A DNA stretch of 64,000 nt from an uncultured Flavobacteriaceae bacterium (GCA_937773465.1 CALJVK010000011.1:1-64000), one strand, 5' to 3'; counted from the stretch's first letter, positions 9,088-18,786 are shown. The notes: generated from the sequence alone by a model not told the origin. Numbers and translations are program-made.

Positions 9088-10122
9088 GTCTTTAAATTGA
9101 TTAATAAATCTTATATCATTATCGTATAATATTCTTATGTCTTCAATTTGGTAAAGAAGCATAGCTATTCTTTCTATGCCCATTCCAAAAGCAAAGCCTG
9201 AATATTTACTAGAATCAATTTTACAATTATCTAACACATTTGGATCAATCATTCCACAACCCATTATTTCCAACCAACCAGTTCCTTTAGTAATTTTATA
9301 ATCAGTTTCAGAGTTTAAACCCCAATATATATCCACTTCAGCGCTAGGTTCAGTAAAAGGAAAATAGGACGGTCTTAGTCTTATTTTAGATTTGCCAAAC
9401 AATTCCTTTGTGAAATAAAGTAAGGTTTGTTTTAAATCCGCAAAAGAAACATTATCATCAATATATAAACCTTCTATTTGATGAAAAAAACAATGTGATC
9501 TGGCTGAAATATCTTCATTTCTATAAACTCTTCCTGGTGAAATGGTTCGAATAGGAGGATTATTTTCTTCCATATGCCTAATCTGAACTGATGAAGTATG
9601 TGTTCTTAGAAGAAGATCTGGATCTTTATTTATGAAAAAAGTATCTTGCATGTCTCTGGCAGGATGATGTAATGGAAGGTTTAAGGCAGTAAAATTATGC
9701 CAATCATCTTCAATTTCTGGGCCTTCAGAAACATTAAAACCAATTTTATAAAAAATATCAATTATTTTGTCTCTAATAATCGAAATAGGATGTCTTGACC
9801 CAAGCTCAATCATTGATGCTGGTTTTGTTAAGTCTAAATCTACATTCGTATCACCAGTGTCTTTATTAATTGCTTTTTTTAATTCTTCTATTTTACTAAG
9901 AGTAATGTTTTTTAACTCATTTATTGCTAATCCATATTCTTTTTTCTTTGAAGGCTCAACCTTCTTAAACTCAGAAAAGTAATGACTAACAAATCCTTTT
10001 TTTCCTATAAAATCTATTCTAAATTTTTCAAGCTCATCGTTATTCTTTGCAGAAAAAATTAATGCTTGTCGAATTTTTTTTTGTATTTCCTCAATCATGA
10101 ATTGATATAAATATTGATTCAA
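9079..10122 (-). CDS. pheS: phenylalanyl-tRNA synthetase alpha subunit
   Basis: A 347-residue class II synthetase subunit that charges tRNA-Phe as an alpha2-beta2 enzyme with PheT, which is not in the window. An N-terminal coiled coil (about 1-80) precedes the catalytic domain. [13 protein letters not shown] and GRVYRNEDI form motif 2 and [14 protein letters not shown] near the C-terminus is motif 3. Its tail overlaps gpsA by 9 bases. A small conserved gene lies 16 bases upstream on the same strand. Confidence 0.97.
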   Translation of the reverse strand: MNQYLYQFMIEEIQKKIRQALIFSAKNNDELEKFRIDFIGKKGFVSHYFSEFKKVEPSKKKEYGLAINELKNITLSKIEELKKAINKDTGDTNVDLDLTKPASMIELGSRHPISIIRDKIIDIFYKIGFNVSEGPEIEDDWHNFTALNLPLHHPARDMQDTFFINKDPDLLLRTHTSSVQIRHMEENNPPIRTISPGRVYRNEDISARSHCFFHQIEGLYIDDNVSFADLKQTLLYFTKELFGKSKIRLRPSYFPFTEPSAEVDIYWGLNSETDYKITKGTGWLEIMGCGMIDPNVLDNCKIDSSKYSGFAFGMGIERIAMLLYQIEDIRILYDNDIRFINQFKDSI

Positions 10123-10138
10123 AAATACTCATTTTCAT

Positions 10139-10495
10139 TTATTCAATAAGTTGTTTTTCAATAAAATAATTTATAATGGATTCTTTCATTAAAATACTTT
10201 GTTCACCAGACTTCAAGTTTGGTAATTTATTAATGGTTTTGTAATGAGGCCAACCGTCTTTATCAACATAGTCAAATTCATAAAATCCATAAGGCTCTAA
10301 TAAACGACATACTGCAATGTGCATGATATCAATTTTTTGATCTTTATTAAATTTTATATTTGGATTCCCAAATTCCTGAACTCCAATCAAATAAATAACA
10401 CTTTCGATATCTAAAACATCTCCTTTATTAAATTCATTACTTAAAAGATTTAAAATATTTTTCCATTTCTCGCTTAAATCCTTTTTTGATTCCAT
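10139..10495 (-). CDS. conserved hypothetical protein
   Basis: A 118-residue acidic soluble protein with no signal peptide or membrane segment. It starts with a helical stretch (SEKWKNILNLL) and carries an aromatic segment YGFYEFDYVDKDGWPHY near residues 70-86. I recognise no enzymatic motif. It lies just upstream of pheS, so co-transcription is likely, and is divergent from the CvpA gene. It appears to be a lineage-specific Flavobacteriales protein of unknown function. Confidence 0.65.
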   Translation of the reverse strand: MESKKDLSEKWKNILNLLSNEFNKGDVLDIESVIYLIGVQEFGNPNIKFNKDQKIDIMHIAVCRLLEPYGFYEFDYVDKDGWPHYKTINKLPNLKSGEQSILMKESIINYFIEKQLIE

Positions 10496-10512
10496 TTAAA
10501 ATATAATTTCAA

Positions 10513-10540
10513 TTGTATGAAAACAATATACTTATATTTG
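10513..10540 (+). promoter_or_regulatory. Bacteroidota-type promoter of the CvpA-family gene
   Basis: TTG at 10513-10515, a 17-base spacer and TATATTTG at 10533-10540 match the Bacteroidota consensus TTG-N17-23-TAnnTTTG exactly. Transcription would begin near 10546-10547, only a few bases before the likely TTG start at 10552. This argues against translation starting at 10513 within the -33 element. Confidence 0.7.
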
Positions 10541-10551
10541 TAAATAAAATC

Positions 10552-11073
10552 TTGAATTACTTAGACATTTTTATTGTATGCCTTACCGCCCTTGGCTTTT
10601 ATAGAGGCTATAGCAAAGGTTTAATAATAGAGCTGACATCAATATTAGCTTTAATTCTTGGGGCTTATGGGTCTTTAAAATTTTCTGGACTAACCTTTGA
10701 TTTTATCAATAATACTTTCCCTAATCAATTAGAATCATTGGAAGATTCATATATAAAGATTTTTTCCTTTGCATTTACATTTATCATTATTCTTGTTAGT
10801 ATTTCTATTACAGGAAAAGCTTTAACAAAAATTGCTAAAATTCTTTTTTTAGGATTTTTAAATAAATTATTTGGAGGACTGTTTGGAGTTATCAAGTATC
10901 TTCTAATAGTTTCATTTTGTTTTGTATTTTTTGAAAATATAAATTCAGAGTTTTCGTTTATAGAGAATGAAATTATTGAATCAACTTTTCTATACCGTCC
11001 TATTTTAAACTTAGGAGATCAGCTTTTGAGCCTTTTTAATTTGAGCAGCAATTCAATCAATTTTTTTAATTGA
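10552..11073 (+). CDS. CvpA-family inner membrane protein
   Basis: About 173 residues from the TTG at 10552; the open frame extends back to 10513, but that region holds the promoter. Four to five membrane helices are visible, beginning with IFIVCLTALGFYRG, and the KGLIIELTSILALILG segment is typical of CvpA/colicin-V-production family proteins. Family members influence envelope processes, but the exact role is unknown. No ATG is available near the N-terminus. The 3' end overlaps convergent batE by 21 bases. Confidence 0.82.
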   Translation: MNYLDIFIVCLTALGFYRGYSKGLIIELTSILALILGAYGSLKFSGLTFDFINNTFPNQLESLEDSYIKIFSFAFTFIIILVSISITGKALTKIAKILFLGFLNKLFGGLFGVIKYLLIVSFCFVFFENINSEFSFIENEIIESTFLYRPILNLGDQLLSLFNLSSNSINFFN

Positions 11074-11829
11074 TTTTGATTCCATCCATCCACTAGCGCC
11101 ATTAATTAATTCAACTGAGACCCAATCATTGAGCTCTTCTTTAATGGTTACTTTGGTGCCTTCGTGTAGATTAAACTGGATTTCGCTTCTGTAATTAGGT
11201 TCTGTTCTAAAATCAATTTTTTTCTCAAAGATTATAGCTTGAATATTAGATTTTTGATTTTCAAATTTTGTAATTCCTGTTAATATAAAAATAATGGTGA
11301 GACAAAAAAAAGCTGATGACAATGTGAAATAATTTTTTTTATCATTACTCTCCTTTTTAAAAAAATAAATCACAAATAGAATTAAGAAAAAATATAAAAA
11401 TATAATCCCTAAAATAAGCCACTGCTTTATAGAAAAAAACATTGATATGTAATTAATAAAATCTGATAATTGATTTGAAGGTAATTGGTCTATTTTATCA
11501 ATTAACATATTTTGAGAATAGGCTAAATTATTTAGTATATCCTTGTCGTTAGGGTTTAATTGTAAGGCTTTTTCAAAGTAATATATGCTGTTAGGAATAT
11601 CATTTAATTTATAATAACTGTTCCCTAAATTAAAGTATAATTCATCCGAGTGCTCGCCATTATTAATTATTTTAACAAATAAATTAATTGCTTCATTATA
11701 ATCTCCTTTATTGTATAGCTCAATACCAGATTTAAAGCCAACTTCATTTTCTGTTTGAGAGAAAATAATCCCACAAAAAAAGAAGCTACAAAGGATAATT
11801 GTTTTTTTCATTTTAAATTTCTTTATCAA
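11053..11829 (-). CDS. batE: BatE: TPR and SH3-like membrane protein
   Basis: A 258-residue protein with a signal peptide (1-24), TPR units over about 30-110, two membrane helices (about 137-158 and 168-188) and a C-terminal SH3-like domain with EGTKVTIKEELNDWVSVEL. This is the standard BatE layout, the last gene of the aerotolerance operon. It overlaps batD by 17 bases and convergent cvpA by 21. TPR and SH3 parts should act as periplasmic interaction modules. The biochemical role is not established. Confidence 0.88.
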   Translation of the reverse strand: MIKKFKMKKTIILCSFFFCGIIFSQTENEVGFKSGIELYNKGDYNEAINLFVKIINNGEHSDELYFNLGNSYYKLNDIPNSIYYFEKALQLNPNDKDILNNLAYSQNMLIDKIDQLPSNQLSDFINYISMFFSIKQWLILGIIFLYFFLILFVIYFFKKESNDKKNYFTLSSAFFCLTIIFILTGITKFENQKSNIQAIIFEKKIDFRTEPNYRSEIQFNLHEGTKVTIKEELNDWVSVELINGASGWMESKSIKKID

Positions 11830-13588
11830 TTTTTGTAATGACCTTTACTGCATTTTCGTAGTCATTATTTATTTTAAACTCAGAAGCCGGCGTAAACCTT
11901 GCAAACTCACAATTTTCAATTAATTTAATAAACAATTCCAATGACTCTTTTTCAATATCTTTACTGTAAAGCAACTTTGAAATCTTTTCTTTACTGTAAT
12001 CCGAAGTTTCAATAAACAGTTTTGATTTTAAAAAATTGTGAAGTGCTTTTTCTAAAGCAACATAAAACATGTCTTTATTTTCTAAATTTTTTCTGGCATC
12101 TGATAAATATTTTTTAGCAAGCTTGTTGGCCCTTCTGGATTTCGATTCTTTTAATTTGGAACTTGTAATATTGTTTGATTTAAAAAATATAACTAACAAC
12201 AAAATTGCTAATACTGGAAATATTAAAATTAAATAAAAGCTTAATGAATATATGAAAGGTTTGGAGTTGATTTTGACTAAATCAGAATCAGTTTTAATAA
12301 ATTTAAACTGATTTATTGAGGGTAATATATTCTTGGACTTCGTTGTACTCGAACTATTAATGTTTTTTTCCTGAAACGATAGTGGTCCTTCTAAAACATT
12401 AATAATTATTTCATCAGAATAAATTGTTTCATATTTATTTGATTTTGGATTAAAAAAAGTAAATTCTACTGGCTTTATAGGATACTTTCCTTGAAATTGA
12501 GGAACTAACGTGTAGGTGTTTGAAATAAAACCTTTCATTCCCGTCAAATTTGTAGATACTTTTTCATTATACTCTGGATCGTACTTTTCAAGAGAGCTGG
12601 GGACCTTAATCGATGGAGTTGAAAAGAGCTTTAGATTTCCATTTCCCGAAACTTTAACCGTTGCCTGTAAAGATTCTGATGCATTTAGCTCCGTTTTATT
12701 TGTTTTTAATTTAATATCAAATTTTCCAACAGCTCCGTTAAAACTTTCTGGAGAATTTAATGGTAATACTTTGACGTTAATTGATCTTTTGCCTGCAGTT
12801 ACTTTTTTAGATACTTGATTATAAATACGATTTCCAAAAAAATCTCTTCTATTTGTAGGGACATCCACCGAAACATCTAGCGAAAGTGGAAGAACTTCAA
12901 GTTTCCCCGATTTTTGCGGATATAAAACTATTTTTTTCCAGGTTACAAAATTATAATTATCGCCCTTGTAAGATCCTCTTTCAATTTGTAATCTAGGAAT
13001 TTTTATATTTTGAGACCAGAAATTTTCAAATTCAGGGGTTTCTATCTCACCTACATTAGTTACATTAATTTGAGGAGAATAATATAATTTATATATGATA
13101 GAAATTCCTTCGTTTAGAAAAGGACTTATATTAGAAACTTCCGCTACTAAATGTAAATTTTCATTAACAACATAGTTGGGGTCACTTGGATCTTTGCTTA
13201 TCGAAACCGATTCACTTACGCTAATTTTTACAGGAAGAGTTTTGTAAATTTTATTGTCTATTTCAATAGTTGCCTGGCCTATTGTAACTGATCCTTTTTT
13301 AATTGGACTTAAAAAATATGAGTAAATTTTAGAAAAAGTTCTTTTCCCATTTACCCACATATTACTTACTGATTGGTTTGGACCTCCGACAACTTTAAAA
13401 CCAGTAAAATTTGGAGGAGTAAAATTATCTCCATCTTTATTCATTTTAAAATCAACTCTCAATTTTTCATTAATACCTAAAGATTTTTTACTCAAAATAG
13501 CCTCAAAGCTAACTGAGTTTTCCTGGGCTTTTAGATTACTAATTGAAGTGATCCAAAAAAATAAAAATATATAAAATCTAAGTTTCAT
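11813..13588 (-). CDS. batD: BatD: oxygen-tolerance protein
   Basis: A 591-residue protein with a signal peptide ending near ISNLKA, a long beta-rich periplasmic region resembling repeated Ig-like domains (about 25-430), a single membrane helix (about 440-465) and a cytoplasmic helical tail of about 120 residues. Length and layout fit the BatD family. It lies between batC and batE. The periplasmic part probably binds the VWA domains of BatA and BatB, an inference from operon conservation. Confidence 0.9.
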   Translation of the reverse strand: MKLRFYIFLFFWITSISNLKAQENSVSFEAILSKKSLGINEKLRVDFKMNKDGDNFTPPNFTGFKVVGGPNQSVSNMWVNGKRTFSKIYSYFLSPIKKGSVTIGQATIEIDNKIYKTLPVKISVSESVSISKDPSDPNYVVNENLHLVAEVSNISPFLNEGISIIYKLYYSPQINVTNVGEIETPEFENFWSQNIKIPRLQIERGSYKGDNYNFVTWKKIVLYPQKSGKLEVLPLSLDVSVDVPTNRRDFFGNRIYNQVSKKVTAGKRSINVKVLPLNSPESFNGAVGKFDIKLKTNKTELNASESLQATVKVSGNGNLKLFSTPSIKVPSSLEKYDPEYNEKVSTNLTGMKGFISNTYTLVPQFQGKYPIKPVEFTFFNPKSNKYETIYSDEIIINVLEGPLSFQEKNINSSSTTKSKNILPSINQFKFIKTDSDLVKINSKPFIYSLSFYLILIFPVLAILLLVIFFKSNNITSSKLKESKSRRANKLAKKYLSDARKNLENKDMFYVALEKALHNFLKSKLFIETSDYSKEKISKLLYSKDIEKESLELFIKLIENCEFARFTPASEFKINNDYENAVKVITKIDKEI

Positions 13589-13594
13589 TTTTAA

Positions 13595-14331
13595 TTACCA
13601 ATCTTTTTTGTTTTTGACAGGAGTTCCTTTAATCTTATTTTTATTAATCTTTTTCTGGACTTTTTTCTCTTCATTATCCATTGCTTTTAATAAATTTTTA
13701 AGTTGTTCAGGAGATATTTTGTTTGGTTGTGGTTTTTCTTTTTTATCATTTTTATTGTCTCCTTTATTATTCTTTTTATCGTCCTTTTTATCATCTTTTT
13801 CTTATCTTTTTTCTTATCGTCCTTTTTATCATCTTTTTTCTTCTCATCCTTCTTATCGTCCTTCTTATCATCCTTTTTATTATCCTTTTGTTGGTTTTTT
13901 AATAATTCTTTAGCTAATACATAATTGTACCTTGTTTCATCATCAGAAGGATTATTAAGCAATGCGTTTTTAAATGAATTGACGGCATTTTGATAATCTT
14001 CATTTTGCATATAAATATTACCTAAGTTATGAAAAGACTTGTGTATAGTTTCTTTACTTTTTGCTTTTTTAATTGATGATTTATATTGATTTATTGCTTC
14101 CTGTTTTAGTTCGTTTCTATAAAACGAATTTCCTAAATTATAAGATGCTTTAATATTTAAAGAATCCTTAGAAATTGATTTTCTATAAAGGGTTTCGGCC
14201 TCAATTAAATTCTTGTCAGCAAATTCAATATTACCATCTAAAGTCAAATTATTAGACTCCTTATTAATCGTTGTCTCTTGAGAGCTAACTTTAATAAAAA
14301 ATAACAAAAAAATTATCGCGATTCTATTCAT
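13595..14331 (-). CDS. batC: BatC: TPR protein with Lys/Asp-rich tail, frame broken in the repeat
   Basis: The N-terminal 150 residues read cleanly: signal peptide, then TPR repeats (YNLGNSFYRN and HNLGNIYMQNEDYQNAV). A KKDDKKD repeat follows. In the base sequence the frame shifts at the T-run 13796-13800 (A-run on the coding strand): five bases where six would keep frame. With one base restored the protein continues through the conserved-looking ISPEQLKNLLKAMDNEEKKV and ends at TAA 13595-13597, giving about 245 residues. Without it, translation ends at 13687 in an unrelated Ile/Lys tail. This may be a consensus error, a real slippage allele or recoding. Confidence 0.8.
13744..13884 (-). repeat. 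Lys/Asp-coding microsatellite in batC
   Basis: On the coding strand this stretch consists of near-repeats of GATGATAAAAAGGAC and AAGAAAAAAGAT, encoding KKDDKKD units. A-runs of five to six bases alternate with GAT/GAC codons. Such tracts are prone to replication and transcription slippage. The single frame break of this half of the window falls inside it (13796-13800). Confidence 0.75.
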
Positions 14332-15355
14332 TAAATAAATTTAATTTTTTTACCCAATATGTTTTCTTCTCAAAAATAATTAACTCCAAACTTAAAAAAA
14401 GAATTGCAAACCCAATGAACCACTGAAATTGATCTTTATACGCTACAAATTGCTTGGATTCAAATTCTTTTTTATCCATTTCTTTTAACCTTTCAACAAT
14501 TGCTTTTACAACTGACTCTGTATTTGCTCCATCTATATAAATTCCATTAGATGAATTAGCTATGTTTTTTAATAATTCTATATTTAGTTTTGTAATAACT
14601 ACATCTCCGTTTTGATCTTTTTTATAAGACTTCACAATATTATTTTCTTTTAAAGGAATTGGAGACCCTTTAACTGAACCTAGTCCAATTGTAATAATTG
14701 TGATACCAGAGCTTTTAGCGATTTCTGTAATATTTTGATTTTGAATTTCATGATCTTCACCGTCAGAAAGAATACACAAAACTCTGTTGGTTTGATTATC
14801 GTCATCATAAAAATCCTTAGCTAGATTTATTGATTCTAAAACGGCAGTTCCTTGAGAAGATAACATGTCTGTTGTCAGACTTTGTAAAAAAGTTTTAGCA
14901 GTTGAATAGTCATCCGTTATTGGAAGTATTGGAAGTGCAGAAGCTGCATATGCAATAACACCTACTCTATCGTTATTTAATTTATTGATAATTTCTGAAA
15001 CTATTCTTTTGGCTTTTTCTAAACGGTTTGGAGCTATATCCTCGGCCAACATACTTTTCGAAACATCAACAGCAAAGACTAAATCTACACCCTCTCTTTT
15101 TACAGTCTTAAGCTCTGTTCCTATTTTTGGATTTACAAGGGAAAGCGTTGCAAATAAAATGAAAAAAATTAAAAACAATAATTTAATTTTTGGTTTAAAG
15201 GTAGAAATATTTGGACTCAAAATCTTTAATAAATCTGCAGAGATATATTTATTTTGTATTCTGTTTTTCCAGCTACTCAAGAATATAAATCCTATAATAA
15301 ACACAGGGATTATTATTAATAAATAAAAATAAAATGTTTCTTCTAACTGGTACAT
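14324..15355 (-). CDS. batB: BatB: VWA-domain membrane protein
   Basis: A 343-residue protein with membrane helices near 8-27 and 58-77, a von Willebrand A domain (about 90-290) and a C-terminal helix (about 312-332). The metal-binding MIDAS motif reads DVSKSML, followed by a conserved AEDIAPNRLE. Family members pair with BatA and the MoxR ATPase. Overlaps batC by 8 bases and abuts batA. Confidence 0.92.
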   Translation of the reverse strand: MYQLEETFYFYLLIIIPVFIIGFIFLSSWKNRIQNKYISADLLKILSPNISTFKPKIKLLFLIFFILFATLSLVNPKIGTELKTVKREGVDLVFAVDVSKSMLAEDIAPNRLEKAKRIVSEIINKLNNDRVGVIAYAASALPILPITDDYSTAKTFLQSLTTDMLSSQGTAVLESINLAKDFYDDDNQTNRVLCILSDGEDHEIQNQNITEIAKSSGITIITIGLGSVKGSPIPLKENNIVKSYKKDQNGDVVITKLNIELLKNIANSSNGIYIDGANTESVVKAIVERLKEMDKKEFESKQFVAYKDQFQWFIGFAILFLSLELIIFEKKTYWVKKLNLFNE

Positions 15356-16357
15356 TTATATAAAACTTTTAAATAATGTTGTTCTTAAAATCCACTCCAG
15401 AATTATTAAAAAAATAGCTAATAATACAAACCCTCTGTAAATTTCCTGAGCATTTGAATATTTAAATTCTTCTACATCGGTTTTTTCAAGTTTATTAATT
15501 TCTTGATATATTTCTTTAAGCTTTTTATTGTCAGTAGCTCTAAAATATAATCCTCCTGTTTTAGAAGCTATTGATTCCAAAAGCTTTTCATCAATTTCAA
15601 CTTTTGTCATACCGTATCTGAAAGATCCATCTGGATTTAAAGCTATAGGTGCTAAAGCATTTCCATTACTACCCAATCCAATGGTATATGTCTTTATTCC
15701 AAAAGAAAGAGCTAAGTCTGCAGAAGTATTTGGGTCAATAAATCCAGAGTTATTCACTCCATCAGTAAGTAAAATAACTACTTTACTTTTAGCTTTACTG
15801 TTTTTAAGTCTATTAACTGAGGTAGCCAAACCCATGCCAATTGCTGTTCCATCTTCGATTATTCCATCAAAAATAATTTCGCTCAAAGACTTTACTATAA
15901 TTGATTTATCTGATGTAACCGGAGTCTTTGTATAGCTTTCACCTGCGTACACTACAAGACCAATTCTATCGTTGACCCTATCGTTAATAAATTCTTTAGC
16001 CACTTCCTTTAATGCTTCTAGTCTATTAGGTTTTAAATCTTGGGCAAGCATACTTGATGAAACGTCAACAGCTATTACAATATCAATTCCTCTACTTTTT
16101 TTAGTTTGTGTAGATATGTCGATTATTTGTGGTCTGGCTAATGCAATAATTAGAGATCCTAACGCCAAATATCTTAACAAATTTAGAAAGGGATAAAGAG
16201 TAATTTTAAAAGATGCTTTACTAAACGAATCAATTGAAGACATTTTAAGTTTAGAATTTTTTAGATGTTTAATTCTGTGATTAACAACAACAAAGAACAC
16301 CAAGGCTATAATAAGCCATAAAAATTCAGGATTGGAAAATGTAATATTATTAAACAT
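15356..16357 (-). CDS. batA: BatA: VWA-domain membrane protein
   Basis: A 333-residue paralogue of the next gene, batB: two N-terminal membrane helices, a VWA domain with MIDAS DVSSSML and AQDLKPNRL, LLTDGVNNSG mid-domain, and a C-terminal helix (about 310-328). It ends directly before batB. The VWA fold probably forms a divalent-metal-dependent complex with BatB and BatD at the inner membrane. Implicated in aerotolerance and stress resistance in the family; mechanism unknown. Confidence 0.93.
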   Translation of the reverse strand: MFNNITFSNPEFLWLIIALVFFVVVNHRIKHLKNSKLKMSSIDSFSKASFKITLYPFLNLLRYLALGSLIIALARPQIIDISTQTKKSRGIDIVIAVDVSSSMLAQDLKPNRLEALKEVAKEFINDRVNDRIGLVVYAGESYTKTPVTSDKSIIVKSLSEIIFDGIIEDGTAIGMGLATSVNRLKNSKAKSKVVILLTDGVNNSGFIDPNTSADLALSFGIKTYTIGLGSNGNALAPIALNPDGSFRYGMTKVEIDEKLLESIASKTGGLYFRATDNKKLKEIYQEINKLEKTDVEEFKYSNAQEIYRGFVLLAIFLIILEWILRTTLFKSFI

Positions 16358-16358
16358 T

Positions 16359-17927
16359 TTATTTCTTATTAAAGTCTATTGAGTTTTCAATTCTAGTTCT
16401 AATTTGTTTTGCATATTTATTATTCCTGTCTATAATAATATTTAAAGTTTGAGTTCCTCCATTTTCAAAAAATGATAAGCTAGAATATTCTTTTTTGACT
16501 GAAACCTCCTCCTTGTTAAGATAATCAAAAGAGCCGTAATATCTAGTGGTGGTTATTCCATTGTTAAGAGTAAACTCCTCCTGTTTAGTTAAAATATTTA
16601 ATGCTCCATTAGATTTTATTTTTGCCATAAGAATGGATTGAATGTCATCATCTTTATTAATTGGTCTTGTGCTGATTGATAAACTAAAAGGATCTTCTAA
16701 GTTCTGAAAACTAAATAATTGACCTATTTTAGAATCGATTCTTTTTAACACATCTGGTGACGATAATTTAATTGGAAATGCTCCATAACTGCTTTCAACC
16801 CAATCTTCTTTTTGTAAAAGTTCTTTTGTTGAATTTCCAAACAAATTATCTTTAACTTCTTCCCATCCAAAAATTGAAATACTTGCAACTAGGGAGACAA
16901 AAGCCATTAGACTTAATATCTTGACAACCTTAAATATTAATTTTCTTTTCTTTTCTTTTTCTGTTTTCTTACGATACTCTTCGTTTTTTAAAAGCTCCTC
17001 TTCAGATGGCTTAGGTATAGCTTCTTTAGTATCAACAAGAACAGTCTCTAAAAGTTGTTTGTCTAGAATTGCTGTTTTAGAGCCTGGTGTTGATTTTGCA
17101 AATTTTACTAAATCGGCTGTAGACAATACTGATTTAAAATTTTTTAAAGTTTCTTTAGAGATATCTAATTGGCCTGCATCTTTTAACAATTCTAATTTTA
17201 CTATTAATTCATTAGTTGTGCTTTCAAGCGCATCTACTTTAACTTCTTCTTCAAAATAATTTTTTACAATTTCTGTTAATTTAGAATAATATTCTTTGTA
17301 ATCTGATTGGTTATTAGATTCATTCAGCTCTAATGATTTTAATGCTTTAATCGCTTTCTCAAGTGGAGGAGTAATGATTTCTTTAGATGAATTAAAGTAT
17401 TTAGATTCCTTGTAAAGCTTAACAGATAATATTAGAATTGAAATTATACTAAGAATCAAAAAATATTTTTTCCACCAACCTTCATTATTTCTTTCAACTT
17501 GAATTATATTTTTTATATCAAAAAATTTCTTACTGACAGTGTCGACTTTGACACCTGAAACAATGATAATAATTGAATCTCGAGATTTAATTATTTGATC
17601 TAAAATTTTGATAGGGGGAATTATAGAAAATGATCCTGTCTCAAAACTTGTTAGAGAATATTTTTTAACAAACCTTACCATGTTCTCTTCATATAATGTA
17701 TCTATTTGAAATTCTTGAATCACGTCAATAGGAGGGTTAAATTTTAGTAATTTAAATTCAAAATCATTCAATGAATCAGCAACAAAAGAAAATTCGTACT
17801 TTATTTCTTCTCCGATTTTAATAGAAAGTGTATCTGCTTTAGACTTTAAATTGATTGGGGTTTGAGAAAGTAGCCCAAAACTTAAATTGAGTAAAAAAAA
17901 CGATATTATAATTTTCTTATTAACCAC
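16359..17927 (-). CDS. bat-operon membrane protein with two membrane anchors (BatD-related)
   Basis: A 522-residue protein between the DUF58 gene and batA. After a signal peptide (1-22) come a beta-rich periplasmic domain, a membrane helix near 153-172, a Lys/Glu-rich helical region resembling the cytoplasmic tail of BatD or DUF4381 proteins (about 175-325), a second membrane helix near 330-352 and an extra C-terminal domain of about 165 residues. The second anchor and terminal domain are not part of the usual DUF4381 form. It overlaps the DUF58 gene by 8 bases. Function unknown. Confidence 0.75.
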   Translation of the reverse strand: MVNKKIIISFFLLNLSFGLLSQTPINLKSKADTLSIKIGEEIKYEFSFVADSLNDFEFKLLKFNPPIDVIQEFQIDTLYEENMVRFVKKYSLTSFETGSFSIIPPIKILDQIIKSRDSIIIIVSGVKVDTVSKKFFDIKNIIQVERNNEGWWKKYFLILSIISILILSVKLYKESKYFNSSKEIITPPLEKAIKALKSLELNESNNQSDYKEYYSKLTEIVKNYFEEEVKVDALESTTNELIVKLELLKDAGQLDISKETLKNFKSVLSTADLVKFAKSTPGSKTAILDKQLLETVLVDTKEAIPKPSEEELLKNEEYRKKTEKEKKRKLIFKVVKILSLMAFVSLVASISIFGWEEVKDNLFGNSTKELLQKEDWVESSYGAFPIKLSSPDVLKRIDSKIGQLFSFQNLEDPFSLSISTRPINKDDDIQSILMAKIKSNGALNILTKQEEFTLNNGITTTRYYGSFDYLNKEEVSVKKEYSSLSFFENGGTQTLNIIIDRNNKYAKQIRTRIENSIDFNKK

Positions 17928-18786
17928 GATTTTTAAAATAATTTAATAGTTTTTTAATATAACTTTCGTCTGTTCTACAAAGTATGGTACCTGCTCCGTT
18001 TCTAGTGAATAAGTCATTAAAGTTTTTAAATTTTAATGTGCTTTCTTTTTTATAACTATCTCTTACAAATTTTGATGATGTGTCAATTAATTGAACTTGC
18101 TCTGTTTCCTGGTCAAGCATTTGAACTAATCCTAAATCTGGAATAAACTCTTCCAGCTTATCAAATACTTTAATGCCAGTTAAATCATGTTTTTTTGATG
18201 TGATTTTTAATGTTTTCTCATAATCAGGTGAAATAAAATCTGACAAAATAAATGCGATAGACTTTTTTTTCAAAACACTAATTAAAAATTCCAAAGCAAC
18301 ACTAATATTTGTTTTTATACTTTTTGGTTTAAATTCAATTAATTCCCTAATAATTCTAAGAACATGTGTTTTTCCTTTACTAGGTGGGATGAATAGTTCA
18401 ATTTGATCACTAAACAAAATTAAACCTACTTTATCATTATTTTGAAGTGCTGAAAATGCTAAAGTTGCTGAAATTTCGGTAATAATATTCTTTTTTATAG
18501 CATTATCTGTTCCAAATAAAGCGGAGCTACTTACGTCAACTATAAGCATTAGGGTAAGCTCTCTTTCTTCTTCAAAAACTTTTACAAAAGGTTCATTATA
18601 TCTGGCGGTAACATTCCAATCGATAGCTCTAACGTCATCTCCAAACTGATAGTTTCTAACTTCACTAAAAGTCATTCCTCTTCCTTTAAATGTACTATGA
18701 TATTCCCCCCCAAAAATATTATTACTTAATCTTCTGGTTTTGATCTCAATTTTTCTGACTTTTTTTAACAGGTCTTTAGTTTCCAA
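17920..18786 (-). CDS. DUF58 family protein of the moxR/bat operon
   Basis: A 288-residue protein with the DUF58 hallmark segments GRGMTFSEVRNYQFGDD and AIDWNVTARYNEPFVKVFEE near residues 30-75, then a VWA-like core beginning VDVSSSALFGT. It has no membrane helix. DUF58 proteins are constant partners of MoxR ATPases and likely link the ATPase to the membrane VWA proteins. It lies 39 bases after moxR. Confidence 0.92.
   Translation of the reverse strand: METKDLLKKVRKIEIKTRRLSNNIFGGEYHSTFKGRGMTFSEVRNYQFGDDVRAIDWNVTARYNEPFVKVFEEERELTLMLIVDVSSSALFGTDNAIKKNIITEISATLAFSALQNNDKVGLILFSDQIELFIPPSKGKTHVLRIIRELIEFKPKSIKTNISVALEFLISVLKKKSIAFILSDFISPDYEKTLKITSKKHDLTGIKVFDKLEEFIPDLGLVQMLDQETEQVQLIDTSSKFVRDSYKKESTLKFKNFNDLFTRNGAGTILCRTDESYIKKLLNYFKNRG

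Noticed and set aside
10513..10551. CvpA start at TTG 10513
   Set aside because: This codon is the -33 element of an exact-consensus promoter, so it would not be in the transcript.
13608..13913. Plus-strand open frame of 101 codons opposite batC
   Set aside because: It is the antisense of the Lys/Asp repeat and reads as Phe/Leu/Ser low complexity. The opposite strand has a clear TPR protein.
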